From: Lagopus muta
Lineage: Eukaryota > Chordata > Aves > Galliformes > Phasianidae
Direction: 5' to 3'
Length of the DNA stretch: 64,000 nucleotides
Assembly: GCF_023343835.1 (NCBI RefSeq)
Contig: NC_064437.1
Span: forward strand, 14,930,501 to 14,994,500
Part shown: positions 25,722-37,375 of the stretch, piece by piece
How the letters are laid out: each line of letters starts with the position of its first letter
Position numbering within the stretch: position 1 is the stretch's first letter
Notes under the pieces: generated by a model
The model's input: only the letters and a program-made list of their open reading frames with translations
The model's database searches: none
What the model was told of the DNA's origin: nothing
Translations under genes and position numbers: made by a program

Positions 25722-26825
25722 GCTGAGGTGAAATGCTCAAATAGCTAACTTCCAAACAGTAAATGCTAAAAAGTGTGGCTATTGTGAGACCATGCGTTTT
25801 TAGAAAGCAGATTTCCTTGGAAGGCGAGACTGCTAGTGGGATTATAAGAGGTGTAACCGAGTGGTCAATGTTTGCAGTGTTTTAAAAAGATTATTTCCAA
25901 AATTTTTGAGAGGATAAAAAGAACCTTAATAATCTCAATTCTTTTTTCCTTAAATTGTTTGTAACTTGGATGCTGCCGCTTTTGAATGTTTACAAATTTG
26001 CTTGCCTGCTTAAAGTAAATGATTAAATTGATGACCTTTTCTTACTATGCAAGTTATTCTTTAAGGTCTGGATTTACTTTAGTGCATTGTGGGAGGAAAA
26101 ACAAAGATAAGTATTGTATATGGGACGGTTCTAATAGCACTTGAAACACACGTTGGTGTGTTGTTAGTGTTTAGCTACTCTCAGCAAACGAAGCCACCAT
26201 TTTCCTGCACTAAGGTATGTGGTTTGCATGGGGCCTAATATGTTTGCCCTCGTTCTTCATTCTGAAGGCCTCATGGTTTTGGATGAGATTTGTCTATGAC
26301 TTAGTGTGACTCCTTCAGAGCTGCGAGGACCTGTCCTGTTCCACGGCTCTTCTACCCCAGCTTCCGTAAGGCTCCTTTGTCCTGAGTAGCAGGGAGTGGT
26401 AAAAGGGAGAGTAGTGCCACTGGCCTTCCAAGCTGGGGATAGTTTTGATGTTTGACTGTTCTGCACGATAACTTCTGAGAGTCATTAAACAGCAGGTGAC
26501 TTTATTGCTGGTGTTTTGCTTCTCTTCAGAGTTTCCGTCTGGGAAACTCGAGACGTTTTACAAGAGTCAGTGATTATTTTGTTTCACAGCCCTTGCCCAG
26601 GAACAGGGTTGTCTGCTCTATTTTCCAGACTAATGACAGAGACTTAGAATTACCCAAACGTGATTTAGCTTTATCACCTATTGTAGCATATCTTCCACAC
26701 ATAGACTTTAACTGTAGGATACCCTTACCCCAGCCCTAGTAATTTGATATTTTTGAACATTTATGCACTGTTAGAGAACCCTAAATGTGTGCCAGCTGAG
26801 TCATCAAATAAAGAAAAAAAGCAGA
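25722..26825 (+). other. LRRC8D: LRRC8D 3' untranslated region
   Basis: AT-rich sequence after the TAA stop and before the AATAAA at 26807. The length, about 1.1 kb, suits an LRRC8D mRNA. An ATTAAA variant signal at about 26484 could give a shorter form. No open frame here resembles a protein. Confidence 0.7.
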
Positions 26826-26860
26826 CAGCGGTGAGTGTGGGATTTTTTTGTTTGGTTGAT
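26807..26860 (+). terminator. LRRC8D: Candidate LRRC8D polyadenylation site
   Basis: A canonical AATAAA (26807-26812) is followed within about 20-50 bases by GGTGAGTGTGGG and then a long GT/T-rich tract, which is the expected downstream element for CstF. Cleavage is expected near 26825-26830. A second AATAAA at 28020-28025 could serve a longer form but has no comparable downstream element. Confidence 0.7.
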
Positions 26861-26946
26861 TTGGTGATGTTGGTTTTTGTTGGGTTGTTTGTTTGTTTGT
26901 TTGTTTTTTGTGTTGTTGTTTTTTGTTTTTTGGTTTTTGTTTTTTA
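26861..26946 (+). repeat. GTTT/T-rich simple repeat
   Basis: A tract of TTTG tetramers and G-punctuated T runs, with several perfect GTTT units around 26885-26907. It overlaps the region expected to act as downstream element of the LRRC8D poly(A) site. Confidence 0.9.
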
Positions 26947-28025
26947 AACTGAGATTACATTGCCAGAACCATGAAAGAAATACAATCCATTAAATCTGCA
27001 AAATCATCAGTTGTAAATCCTGGCCATTTACATTCCATGTCTGCAGAAAAGAAGTACTATGCTGGGAGATGATTACATGATTACTCATGGTTTAAACACA
27101 ATTCCCTATTGTAGTGCGGTCAGGACTGAACTAGTCTGATGTTCAAGGGACTGTTCTTCTCACACACAAATCCTCATGCACAGCAATTTTTACTGCAGCT
27201 TCACCAGAGCTGCCCTGACTTACACCACTCTTAATGAGGGGATAGTTTAGGCCTAGGGGCATTGAGCAGTCAGAAATAATTTAAATACTACTCTTACGAT
27301 TCTTGCACATTTTATTGTTAATCATTTACTATCAGTCATGCTAGGATGACTGTTCTCAGCTGTAGGTAGCAGTCTCCGAATACATACCTATGCCATATGT
27401 TTATGTGTACCAGGAGGCTGGTTAGTGAACGGTGGTTTTCCCACTTTTGAGGTACGGTCTATTTTCTCCTTGCCAGCTGCTGGTAAGCTTGTGATGCTGA
27501 CAGTTCTGCAGCACCAAGGCACAGATTTGGCACAACACTTGCAGTTACTGATCTCTTCTGCACTGGGAAATGTTTGTGCTAATTTCAGATTATTTTTTTT
27601 TTCGACTAGGAGTTGTTAAGGCTGCAGCGGATTTTTTGTTGTGCTTTTAAGAAACTCTTTCACATGTTAATTTTTTGCACATAGATCACTTTAAAATGGC
27701 TGGACTAATAACTCTTAGAAAAACTGGGATATAATATTGGTGTGTGAATTGTATTTGATGTTGACTGTCATTTCAGTTTCCAAGAAATTATGTATAGGAG
27801 GGAGGAACAGTTGGAAGATGGCAAAATAATTAAAACGTTTAGAACTATTTCTACATTTTTCAATTTTTTTCCCCTTAATTTAATAGCAGCGTCTCACAGA
27901 ATGCAGCCATGGGCTGATCCTGCTTTTTTAAAAAGCTTTTTTGGATGTTTCTGATGCTCCTAGTGTCCCTACTGTTGTTCAAAAATAAGCCCATGTTCAC
28001 TTAATATGAGTACAGTATGAATAAA
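26947..28025. other. Intergenic DNA downstream of LRRC8D
   Basis: AT-rich non-coding sequence. I see no gene or mobile element. A second AATAAA lies at its right edge (28020-28025). Confidence 0.5.
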
Positions 28026-28791
28026 TTAGATCCCTGTATGACTAGTTATTAGCCAGTTGTACTCATTTAGGCAACTTCCTCCAAATAATTGTGTTTTAAC
28101 TTCAGGCTTGTGATGCTTACTCATCATAACCTCCATTCCTGTTTTTAGGAGAACTTTCTCAGCGTGGGGAAGAACTGCCCATCTTCCCCAGGTCGCCTCC
28201 TTCCCCAGTCCTTCCTCTCTCTGTGACTGTTTATAATGTTCCCATTTCCTGCCTGTCAACTGACACACTCTTGCTTTAAGGTCTTGGAAGTTCATCTTTT
28301 TTCCATGTAAGGCATGTGAAACATATTTTGCATTTCTATTTGATTTAATAAATAAGATGTTCATATCTTCTTCTAATCTATTATTTCTGGGGGGAAAACA
28401 TGTTTGCATAGTGAAGTCTCCAATTTCAAGTGTCTTATGTTGAACTTGCTCTCTGGTGCCTCTAAATTTAAGGAGAAGATGTAAGGAGCTCCTAGTAAGT
28501 TCTGTAGGTATCACTTCTAACTACAACACATTATGTCAAGAAGGGTGGGATTGTTTCTTCATTACTTAACACATAACTTAAACGAGGTACCACCATTTTT
28601 ACTTGACTAGCAGATTTTTGCACGGTTTGCACAGTACCTGTGACTCTGGAAGAAAAATGTTTGTGTTCCTTTAGATAAGAGGAAATAGGAGTTGCCTGTT
28701 CTGTTTGTTTCCACCTCTGCAACACAATTCTGAGAAGATCCTTCAGTTTTCCAGTAAGTTGTCCTTTTGGAACACGTGCATCCTGTGGCAC
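28026..28791 (-). other. Two adjacent minus-strand open frames, unrecognised, possible decayed coding sequence
   Basis: Read on the minus strand, an 86-codon frame (28791 to 28531) is followed after 16 bases by a 162-codon frame (28514 to 28026) in a different phase. The first is rich in charged and polar residues with a start-like MPQDARVPKG. The second contains lysine/arginine-rich stretches such as QLTGRKWEHYKQSQREEG. The amino-acid mixture looks more protein-like than most chance frames in this window, but I recognise no domain. No splice sites or promoter were identified. It could be a relic of a retroelement or processed gene, or chance. No function is proposed. Confidence 0.2.
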
Positions 28792-30800
28792 AAACTGAGA
28801 TACTGCATTATGAGCAGGCTGGAAGATGTTGTACTAAGCAAAGGCTCTCTGCTGCTAGATAGATGGCTTTGCAGTCCTGAGCTGCTCCCTCTCATCTGGG
28901 CTTCCCCATTTGCTACACTGTTGTTCATGTCTGGTCATAGGGGATCCATTCTCCCCTCTTCAATGTTAGTGAATGGACTGTGTTTTAATACAAATCTTAG
29001 GGAAATAGCTGTTCTTTCTAACGTCATTCCATGTACACAGAATGTAAAGGTGTTACATTTATGTGAAGGCAATGATTGAACTGTTGTTCTTAAAGTCAGG
29101 TCAGGCGAATTAGGTGCTGCTACAGCAGTGATGTTGGCTGTCATCCTGACTCCTTGCAGGAATAATTTTAGATTTCACATCTCCCCCATTCTCAGGACAG
29201 TAAACTGTGTGCAGGAACCTGGCAATACTGAGTAAATCTGTAGCTTGTGATCATGCAAAAATGAGGCTTCTGTCAGGTGTGTGGGATGTGAACCTGTGAG
29301 GGTGCTAAGGATGAGGATAAAAGCCTTGAATTTGCTGAGGTGTTCAAGTGTGAATGGCAGAGCCCATAGGGCACAGCAGCAGTGAGCTAAGGGTGGCTCA
29401 CTGGGGCTCGTGTGGCCCCATGTGATGGAATTACTGGCCTTGCAGATATCTGGGAGCACAGCACTGCAGTTCTGTCTGAACTGAGCAGGGTGGCTAAAAA
29501 GCCAGAAGAGTGCTGGACCCATGGGAGGACTGGGGACTTCTTGGGGGTTCTACTACGTGGGACTTACTTCTGGTTTTGTCCCCATGTTTGCCTCAGCTGG
29601 GGAAACAGGTATCAAAAAGATTCAAGTTTCCTGTTTAAAAAACAGGGATTCTTTAACAATCATTGATTTTATTTTTTTTTTCATTTATTAAAAACACCAG
29701 TTATGTAGCAGTGAGGTCATGTAGCATGATCAAATAGGGACAGGCAGTCTCTTCATTAACTGCCTAGCAGAGTCTTATCAATGCATTTCTCATGTGTGAT
29801 CCCAGAACAATTGATTCAGACAAAATCTCAGAGGTAAGAAATCTCAGGATGTCTTGAAGACTGTCACCCTGCTTCATGCAGAAATACTGTTCCCTAACTC
29901 ATTCCTGCCAAACATTTGCCAAGACTTAGCAGCAGGTTAGTGATGGTGATTCCAGTAATCCTCCTCCCAGTTAATGCAGCACAGCTGGAACATGAGCCAG
30001 ACAGCAACTGCTTATGTGCTGTTTGTGCTGAATCAAAAGATAAGAAATGTGTTTACAGAAGTGCAGACCGAGACAGACTTCTGCCTGCATGTGTTGATTG
30101 CCAAGCAGCTCAGGAGGACTGAAGTTTGAGATTCCTTGGAAAAGAGCTCTGAAGATGTGTTAGCCCCAGTTTTGTTACAGGTGTAGTGTGAGACATTGCA
30201 TTCCCAAATGACAGTAAGGCCATCTGCAACCATGGTGCAATGCTGTAATGGCCAGTGAGCCTCACTGCAAGGCAAAGGTTGGCAGCAGTGCCCTTCGCAG
30301 CCAGGGTGCTCTCTTTTTTCAGATGTAAATTTTGTGAGGGCCTTTAAATTAAACATTTCTCAAGCAAGTTTGTTTTTGTTTTTATTTCGTTTTTGTTAGG
30401 AACATGTTAAGATGGTCCTTAATGTTACCAGTCACAAAAGAATTGAGAAAAAATGTTGTGTTTTTAACATTGACTTTAACCTCTTGTCCACTGCTGTGAG
30501 TTGTTAAAATTGCCACCTGGACCGCTGATTAGCTTACATTCAGGTTCCCTGAATGATGGGTTATTTTAGCAGAAATGTTCCCAGTTCAGGCTGGCCACTT
30601 GTGCTTGTACAGTGTGTTCAGCACTTAAACCAGTGGCATCAAGCACTGATGTTGCAAAACCCTGAGGGCTTATGCTGTGACCAATTTCCCAGGACAGCAA
30701 ATAATTTCCCATGCTGTTAGAGGGCGGGAAAGCTGTATCAGTGAGTAAAGTTGTTTCTGTAGCTCGACGAAGACAAAGCTCTGGAATTAAGCTCAGAAAC
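28792..30800. other. Intergenic DNA, no supported feature
   Basis: Mixed-composition sequence with short chance frames on both strands. I recognise no gene, RNA gene or repeat. Confidence 0.5.
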
Positions 30801-33172
30801 AGATTTTCCAGGCTGATTACAAACAAGCACCCATTCCACGATAAAAGTCATGGGAGATGTTGCATCTGGCAGAGATGCTGAAAATAGCTCCTGCAATTCA
30901 GCCGGGCAGAAGTGGCAGCTCTGCAGCAGTGCATTTCCACACAGTGCAGCTGAGGTTGGGGTCAGTAAAACCACAGGCACTGGAGCCAGGCTGCATTTCC
31001 TTGCCCTGAAGAGAACAGCCCCTAAACCTCTCTTACAATTGCTGGAGCCAGAACCTTTGTTCTGTCTTGCCTCCAACATCACGTTGCCCCTTGATGCTGG
31101 AGGTAACATTGGGTTGCTGGTTTAATAATGACTGTTTGGGAAGAATGCCATCTTCTAAATTAACACCATAGTCTTGCCGGAAGCCTTCCAGCGCAGAGCA
31201 GGTCTGTTCCCATAAAATGAACATGTTGTGCCCATAAACTACAAAATTGTGGATTAGGATTGGGTTGCATAGACCATTAGGAATAAATGCATGAACATGC
31301 TGCTGTTCTGGAAACCAGTTCTGGGTAGTTCTGCAGCTTCAGGTGGTTTTTAGAACTGGAGTTTCAAGACCTTTTCGGTAACACCATTCTGTAGCACCTC
31401 TGGAACAAAAACTGCAGCCTGGGGTGGGCTAATCTGGAGTTGCCCTGCAACAGCTGTGCTGGGGGTGGCTGAGGGGGCACCAGCATCTCCTTGCTCCTTG
31501 CTGCTGGGCTTGTCTTGCTCCTCTGAATGTGTTTCTGGGAGATGCCCTGTGAAATTGTGCCCCTAGCTGCAGCACTGAAACTGCCAAGTCACGTGTTTGG
31601 AAGATGGGCATCCTGATAATGGGATGAAATGCAGATAAGAAAAAAAAGAAGGAAATCAACTGTCCTGAGAGGAGATGTGGCCTCCATCCTCCCCGAAGTG
31701 TGACATTTCAGAGGTTTTAGGCTGTATGGACTCCTGCCTTCTGCTCCTGCCTCAAGGTGAGCTCAGTCTCTGGGCACCCTGAGATTCTGTTTTGGGTTTT
31801 TTTTTTTCCCTTTTTGCACATCTGTGTCTCAGGACCTTCAGGTGACAGTGTTGCTGCTGCCTGCACGCATCACTTCCCCTCCCACTCCAGCCCCATTACC
31901 TACAATAAGCTGGGCCCTGCAAAGCCTTTAATGCTCATTGCCAGCATGGCCAGAACCCTGCCACCAGCACAGCCCCTGACTGAGTGCCCAGCAGCGCCCT
32001 GCAGGGAAACCCCTGTGCTCTAAGGAACAGGCCCTAACTCGGCCTGCAGCTTCCTCTTGGGGTGGGATTGGGATCCTCCCAGCTCCCGCTAGCAGGTGAT
32101 GACCACACAAGCAGAGGTGAGGTCTCCTGGGGAGGCTGCAGTCCCCTCCCCAGCTCTGGGGCTGCCCCATGGGAGTGCTGCATGGCTGGGGGACATGCAG
32201 GGCCTGTTCGCCCCAGTTCTTAATAGCAATAGGGAGCTACAGCCCACTGAGGGAAGTGGTCCCTGTAACATCACTGCCATAGTTGGGCTCATTCTGTTTT
32301 GTGCTCTAATAGTTTTCCCCTGATCCCTGTTGGAAATGGAGTTGGGTGTTTCTTATATTGTTTGCAATGAGTGTAGAGTGCACCTGGTGCCTGTCCTCAT
32401 CACAGCCCCCTCTGCAGTAAGTGCATCTTTTTCTCCCTTGTATTTTTTTCTCTGCAGTGGATTAAAACCCATTTCTTCAACCTTTCTTCACGTGCTGCTT
32501 GGGCGTGTTTTTTTCATAATGATCACCACTCCCATTGCTCTCCTGAGTTCTCTCAAGTTATTCAGTCTGTCAAACTTGGCTAGAGTATGAACCGCATTGG
32601 ACTGGGCACAGACCCTCTGCAGGGCTTTCATTAAACAGAATGCCTGGCATCCCAGGTGGGAAGGGTTCAAATTTTATTTCTTTCACTGCTTCTTTTGGTC
32701 TGATGGTTTCCAGGAAAGAGTGCCAGGGTATTGCATGCCTCAGTGCCCCCACCCGGGGGCAGGTGCCTGCTGCTCGAGTTTGCTCTTCACCTCCTCCACA
32801 AGTGAAGGAGCGCATCTGAAGGTGGTGGTTGCCAATCCCATCTGTTGGAAGCATTTTGTTGTGGGCTTCTCCCCACTCTGTAGTGCTTTTCCCTCAGGGA
32901 GGCTGTCAGGCCACTCCCTGCCTTGGCTTGCAGGCTCAGAGGGAAGCACTAGCCATCCTGCTCAGAGCAGGGCCAGGTGGGTTTCCTGTCCCTGAGCAGG
33001 CTGCCATTGCTGAGGGAAACAGGGGCAATGCACTGGGAGGGCAGCATGCCTTCAGACCATAGCATTTCAGGTTGCCTTCCCACCCGAGTGACGTCCTGGT
33101 GCCTGCAGGGCTTTATTCAGCGTTATGCTTGTGTTGATCAGCCTTAGCAACATGTTTAACTCGGAATATATT

Positions 33173-33186
33173 CATTTAATTAAATG
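33173..33186. promoter_or_regulatory. Perfect 14-bp palindrome with TAATTA homeodomain core
   Basis: CATTTAATTAAATG reads the same on both strands and centres on TAATTA-like cores bound by many homeodomain factors. It sits in an AT-rich pocket of about 100 bases within an otherwise GC-rich block, a setting compatible with an enhancer or conserved non-coding element. Function is inference only. Confidence 0.35.
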
Positions 33187-33772
33187 CTTTTAGCATTCAT
33201 TTTGCTTTTAACGTTTCTAATTGCTGACTCGCTCAGAGGAGCAGAGCAGCAGGCATGGGGCCTCGTGCGGGCTCCCGAAATGAGTGTGTTAGCCCCACAG
33301 CCTGCTGCTCCACCCTCACCAGGCTGAGAGGGGCTGGCTTACAAGACCTTGGGGGATCTAGCACCACTGCAGCTTTGCAGAGCAGTGCTTCTGGAAGCCT
33401 GAAGGCTGCTGCTAATGTTAGAAAACATCTGCAGTGTGATAAGCTCCATGCAGGATATGAGTTCAGAGAAGCTTAAAGGATAAACAGCCACTGGATGTAG
33501 GCGCTCTAGCAGCACTATGAAATGCAGAAAAACCTGTGTAGGCACCAGTTTCCTGCTTGCTGGACTCTTAGAGCTCAGTAGCAAACCAGGCCAAGTGCCC
33601 ATCAGTACTCCTGGCACAGCACTCAATGAAGTGAGGTGGAGGGGAGGTAACTTGTGCTGGGACCCTGGGCTGCCCTAACAGGAGAATGCCCCAAGGCCTT
33701 TGCCCTCAGCAGCTCCCCTGCCAGCAGGACTGGCTCCCTTCCTGCCAGTAGCTGTGAATTACACATCTTGGT

Positions 33773-33819
33773 AAAAACAAACAAACAAACAAAATAAAAC
33801 CACCACAAAACAAACAAAA
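33773..33819. repeat. CAAA simple repeat
   Basis: Perfect (CAAA) units followed by degenerate AAAC-rich sequence. It is the complement of the GTTT tracts elsewhere in the window. Confidence 0.85.
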
Positions 33820-35046
33820 GAACAGCCTCCAACATGCTTGCTTTAGCACAAGAGGAATGGTGGGTTTTTTTGGTGCAGTTCTGTTGTAGAGGGTTGAGCT
33901 GTGAAATTCCTTGCTGTAGGATAGCAGGGTGTCATGAGTTTTTGAAGGCTGAAGAGGAAGCAAGGGAAGTTGGTGGGGGAGAAATCCAGTTAGGATAACT
34001 ACTACATGGAAACCTCCTTTCAGGGTCCTGCAAGGCATGGATGGAAACGCAGCTCGTGGTGACAGGCCGGAGTGATGCCATGTGGCTGATAACCATGGAC
34101 AGAACATACATTCCTGTGCCATGACAGCATTATTATGGGCTACTTGTGATAACTCTGAAAGAAGAGCTGGTTTCTCAGCCCTCTGCCTTGCTTTCTTCCA
34201 CCCTCCCTCTACAGCATACATCCCTCTGGCTTTTCCCAGACCAGCCCGTGGTGTTGGCACAGAGGTACCACCTGTCGGAGCTGCTGCGTGGTGCCCGCTG
34301 CAGCCTGGGACAGAGCCCTCCCACCCCACCTGCCCCAGGCAGGCCCATGGCTCACTCCACTCCACTTTGCTGTTCCGCAGCCAAGGAAGGACATGCGGGT
34401 ATCCATCCCACTGTGCTTGTCACACAGTCCCCATGGCCCCCTTCCCAGCAGCTCTCCTTTCCCTGGGCCCTCTGATAGAGCAGGTGCTGGCAGCGGTGTG
34501 TTCATCGTCCTGCAGAATTCTTCATGCAAAAGACAGTGGCTAAATGGTTGTCGAAGTCAGGGCTGGAAATAATCAGTTTCTAATGTTGTAGAATTGAAGT
34601 CAGGCACAGCTTGTGAGATGACAGGGAGTTTGGAATCAGTCCTAACGCCACAAAAAGCAAAGGAATCCTGCAGGTCAGCATGCCAGCTGCTCTGCCTCTT
34701 TGCCATTCATCTTCTGAAGCCCTATCATACAAAGCATGTGGAGTTAAATGAGATCTGCTTGAGCCATCCTCCAAAACACTGGGCTGCTTCTCAGGGTGTG
34801 ATCAATAGTTGGGGTGGAGAGACGAGCTGCTTCTGTCCTGACCCTCTCTTAATGGATTTCTCTCTGTTCCCATGATATTTATTTTCCCTTCCTTTGGCTT
34901 TACAACCAAAGTGATTCTGATCTTGTTTTTTCTAGTTGCCTCTCTTGAAAACTGCACTTTCGAGCCACTGTAAATGGGAACTCCTATTTTAACCTGCTAG
35001 AAGCTTGACAACAACCTCTGCAGTCTTTATTTTCATTTTCCTCATG

Positions 35047-35096
35047 TTTTTTATTTACTTACTTTATTTATTTTTCTCATTTATTTGTTTCTTTTC
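35047..35096. repeat. ATTT-rich simple repeat
   Basis: Degenerate TTTA/ATTT tetramer tract. Confidence 0.7.
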
Positions 35097-37276
35097 TGCC
35101 AGAAATTTTTTCCCCACAGTCAGATTGACAGTGGCCTGTACTACCTTTATTGGATTAAAGAGCCTATGGCACCTGGATTGGTCTTTTTATATATTTCTGA
35201 ATTTCAATTATTTCCATGTAAGAAACTCAAGGCTGTCCTGGAGCTGCTGAGATAAATTACTCAGATAAACACTTTTTCTTTTTTCTTATTGCCAGTCTGG
35301 AACGTAGAGTCTGTCTACATCATTCCTCCCTATTAAAATCTGATGCAAAACTTCCATTAATTTGGAGGAACCAAATTTTAGTACAAAGGAGTTTTACCAC
35401 AGCACCTTATCAGTTCATGGGAATACTTTTTTTTTTTCCTGAAATGATTTTGCAGTACATTTATGCTATGTTTCCCAGACAAAGGTGCGCTCTAAAATTT
35501 GGGGATGAGACCTCAGCTACTTTGGAGGTGCTACATCTTTCGTTAACTAATTTGCTGGTTTATTGAAACCATAGACTCGTGGGGAACATTTCCATCCAGA
35601 CTTTCTCAATGGGCTGTTTGTACTGTAGGAGCTTGGTGTTGTCAGAGTTGCACAATCCAGCCCTTCGGATCCTGTAACAATATCCTTTTACAAGCTCTAG
35701 AATCAGGAGAAGTACCTGCAATATTTAAACTTTGCTGCAGTTCTCTGCAGAAATGAAGGGGTGTGTATGTGATGTTTACTGGGCAAACACCATGGCTTGA
35801 ACCTTCTACAGGTAAAGCTGCAGTGATTGATTTTCATTGTCCAAGGCACGCAAAGGGCAAATACAAATACCATACAGAATCAGGGTTCTTAAAATGTCAC
35901 TAGGGTATAAATGTTTACAAGTACATGAGTAACAGGAATAGAAACGTGCTTGCGGACAAAGATGTTGGAGCTGCATGTTGCCCCTGCCTTTGCTGATCTG
36001 ATTCAGATGGGAACAAGCAGCAGTGGCTGCCACACAGCCCTGCCCTGGTGCCCTGAGCCAGGAGTGGGAGGAAGCTGGGCATGAGGCTGAGAAGGCAGAG
36101 TTCTTTATTTATGTTTGCTCCATGAGTTGTCATCAGATTTCCAGAGGAGAGCCAGGCAGTGCAGTTTGCTGTAGTGGCTCAGAGATGTGGGCACCAGCCT
36201 AATGGGAAAAGGTCCAGCACCATCAATTCATTTTCATTTCCCATAAAGCTGTTACGAGGTGAGAGCACCGACTTAATCTGAGAGCTGAAATTGACGAAGC
36301 CATATCCACAGTTGCTGATATGTAGCTCTGCCCTTTTTGAGACATACAGCTTTATAGGCAGCATGTTTTGGCTGCTTTGAGGAGAGCAATGGCAAAGCTC
36401 AGTGCGTCGACAGTCACTGTGTTGCAGCCCTCTCTGGGCTGGATGGATCCTGAACAGGTGGTACATTGCCTTGCTGGCTGTGATCAGTGTAGAAGCAGCT
36501 TAAATTTGCTCAAGAAATTGGGTCTGGAGAAGATGAGATCACAGTTCAGGATGGTGCCCAGTGCAGTTCCGGCTGGAAGTGGTGCAGGTCAGCAAGGGGT
36601 ATGGAGATGCTCAGTACTTCAGTGTCAGCAAAACCACCTTCACTCATGTCAAGTGATGATGGCAGCATTGACAGAAATCCCACCTTCGCTTGCTCAAAGA
36701 TGGCTCTGATTCCTCATGCCAAGGAATTTTGCAAATCTTTTTTGTGTAACTTGGATGGAAATCGGTATTTTGTTAGTTTTTTGTTTTATTTTGTTCTGTG
36801 ATTGGAGCTTTCATTACCCTTCCCTGGTATATAGTTTGGAGAGTTTATACATTTTAATGAAATTATGCAAAGGGGATGTATTGCCCAGAGGAAAGTGGAA
36901 AAAAAAAACAACAAGTAATCATCCAGAAATAACACTGAGACCATTTGTTGTTATTTTTCTGTAATACTGAAAGCCAGTTCTAGACAGGTAAATTAAAATT
37001 GCTTCTAGTCACGTGCTGAAAAGACAACATAAGCATACGAGTGTCTGCTAGTATCCGCACCTAAACTATAAGCTTTGCAAGCACAGACATCATTTGCATA
37101 CAAGCACAGGATGGGAAAATTCCCTTTCTGTGCCTTTCACATGATATGAAGGCACAAGCTATCTGTCCCCCATCATCTTGTGGGGCAGGCATCTCACATG
37201 TGGCTTTGAAACAGGGAGCTTGAGTGAGCTTTTGTATGCAGGGTCCAGCTCTGGGGTTTGTGCAAGGCACGTCTGT

Positions 37277-37375
37277 CTCCATCCACTGGGGCATAGGTGC
37301 ATCCAGTGGTGCTTCTGATGGTAACATCCAGTGATATGTCCAATGATGTGTCCAATGGTATTACCAGCATTGTGG
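37277..37375. repeat. Imperfect short minisatellite-like repeat
   Basis: Words of the type CATCCAGTG(A/G) and CCAATG(A/G)TGT recur at least five times in about 100 bases, with the last two to three copies nearly tandem at a 12-15 base period. Copies are diverged and non-coding. Confidence 0.5.

Larger units (their letters stand above)
30801..34600. other. GC-rich, CpG-poor intergenic block
   Basis: Base composition rises well above the flanks, with many CTGC, CAGCC and CCTCCC words, but CpG remains scarce, so it is not a CpG island promoter. Stop-poor GC-rich DNA creates several open frames on both strands (the largest is a 219-codon minus frame at 33706-34365). These overlap each other in conflicting frames and show no domains. 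A 14-bp palindrome with a homeodomain core lies inside an AT-rich pocket at 33173-33186. Confidence 0.5.

Noticed and set aside
33706..34365. 219-codon minus-strand frame
   Set aside because: GC-rich, stop-poor DNA with several overlapping frames on both strands. The tail translates a CAAA repeat. No domain or splice context was found.
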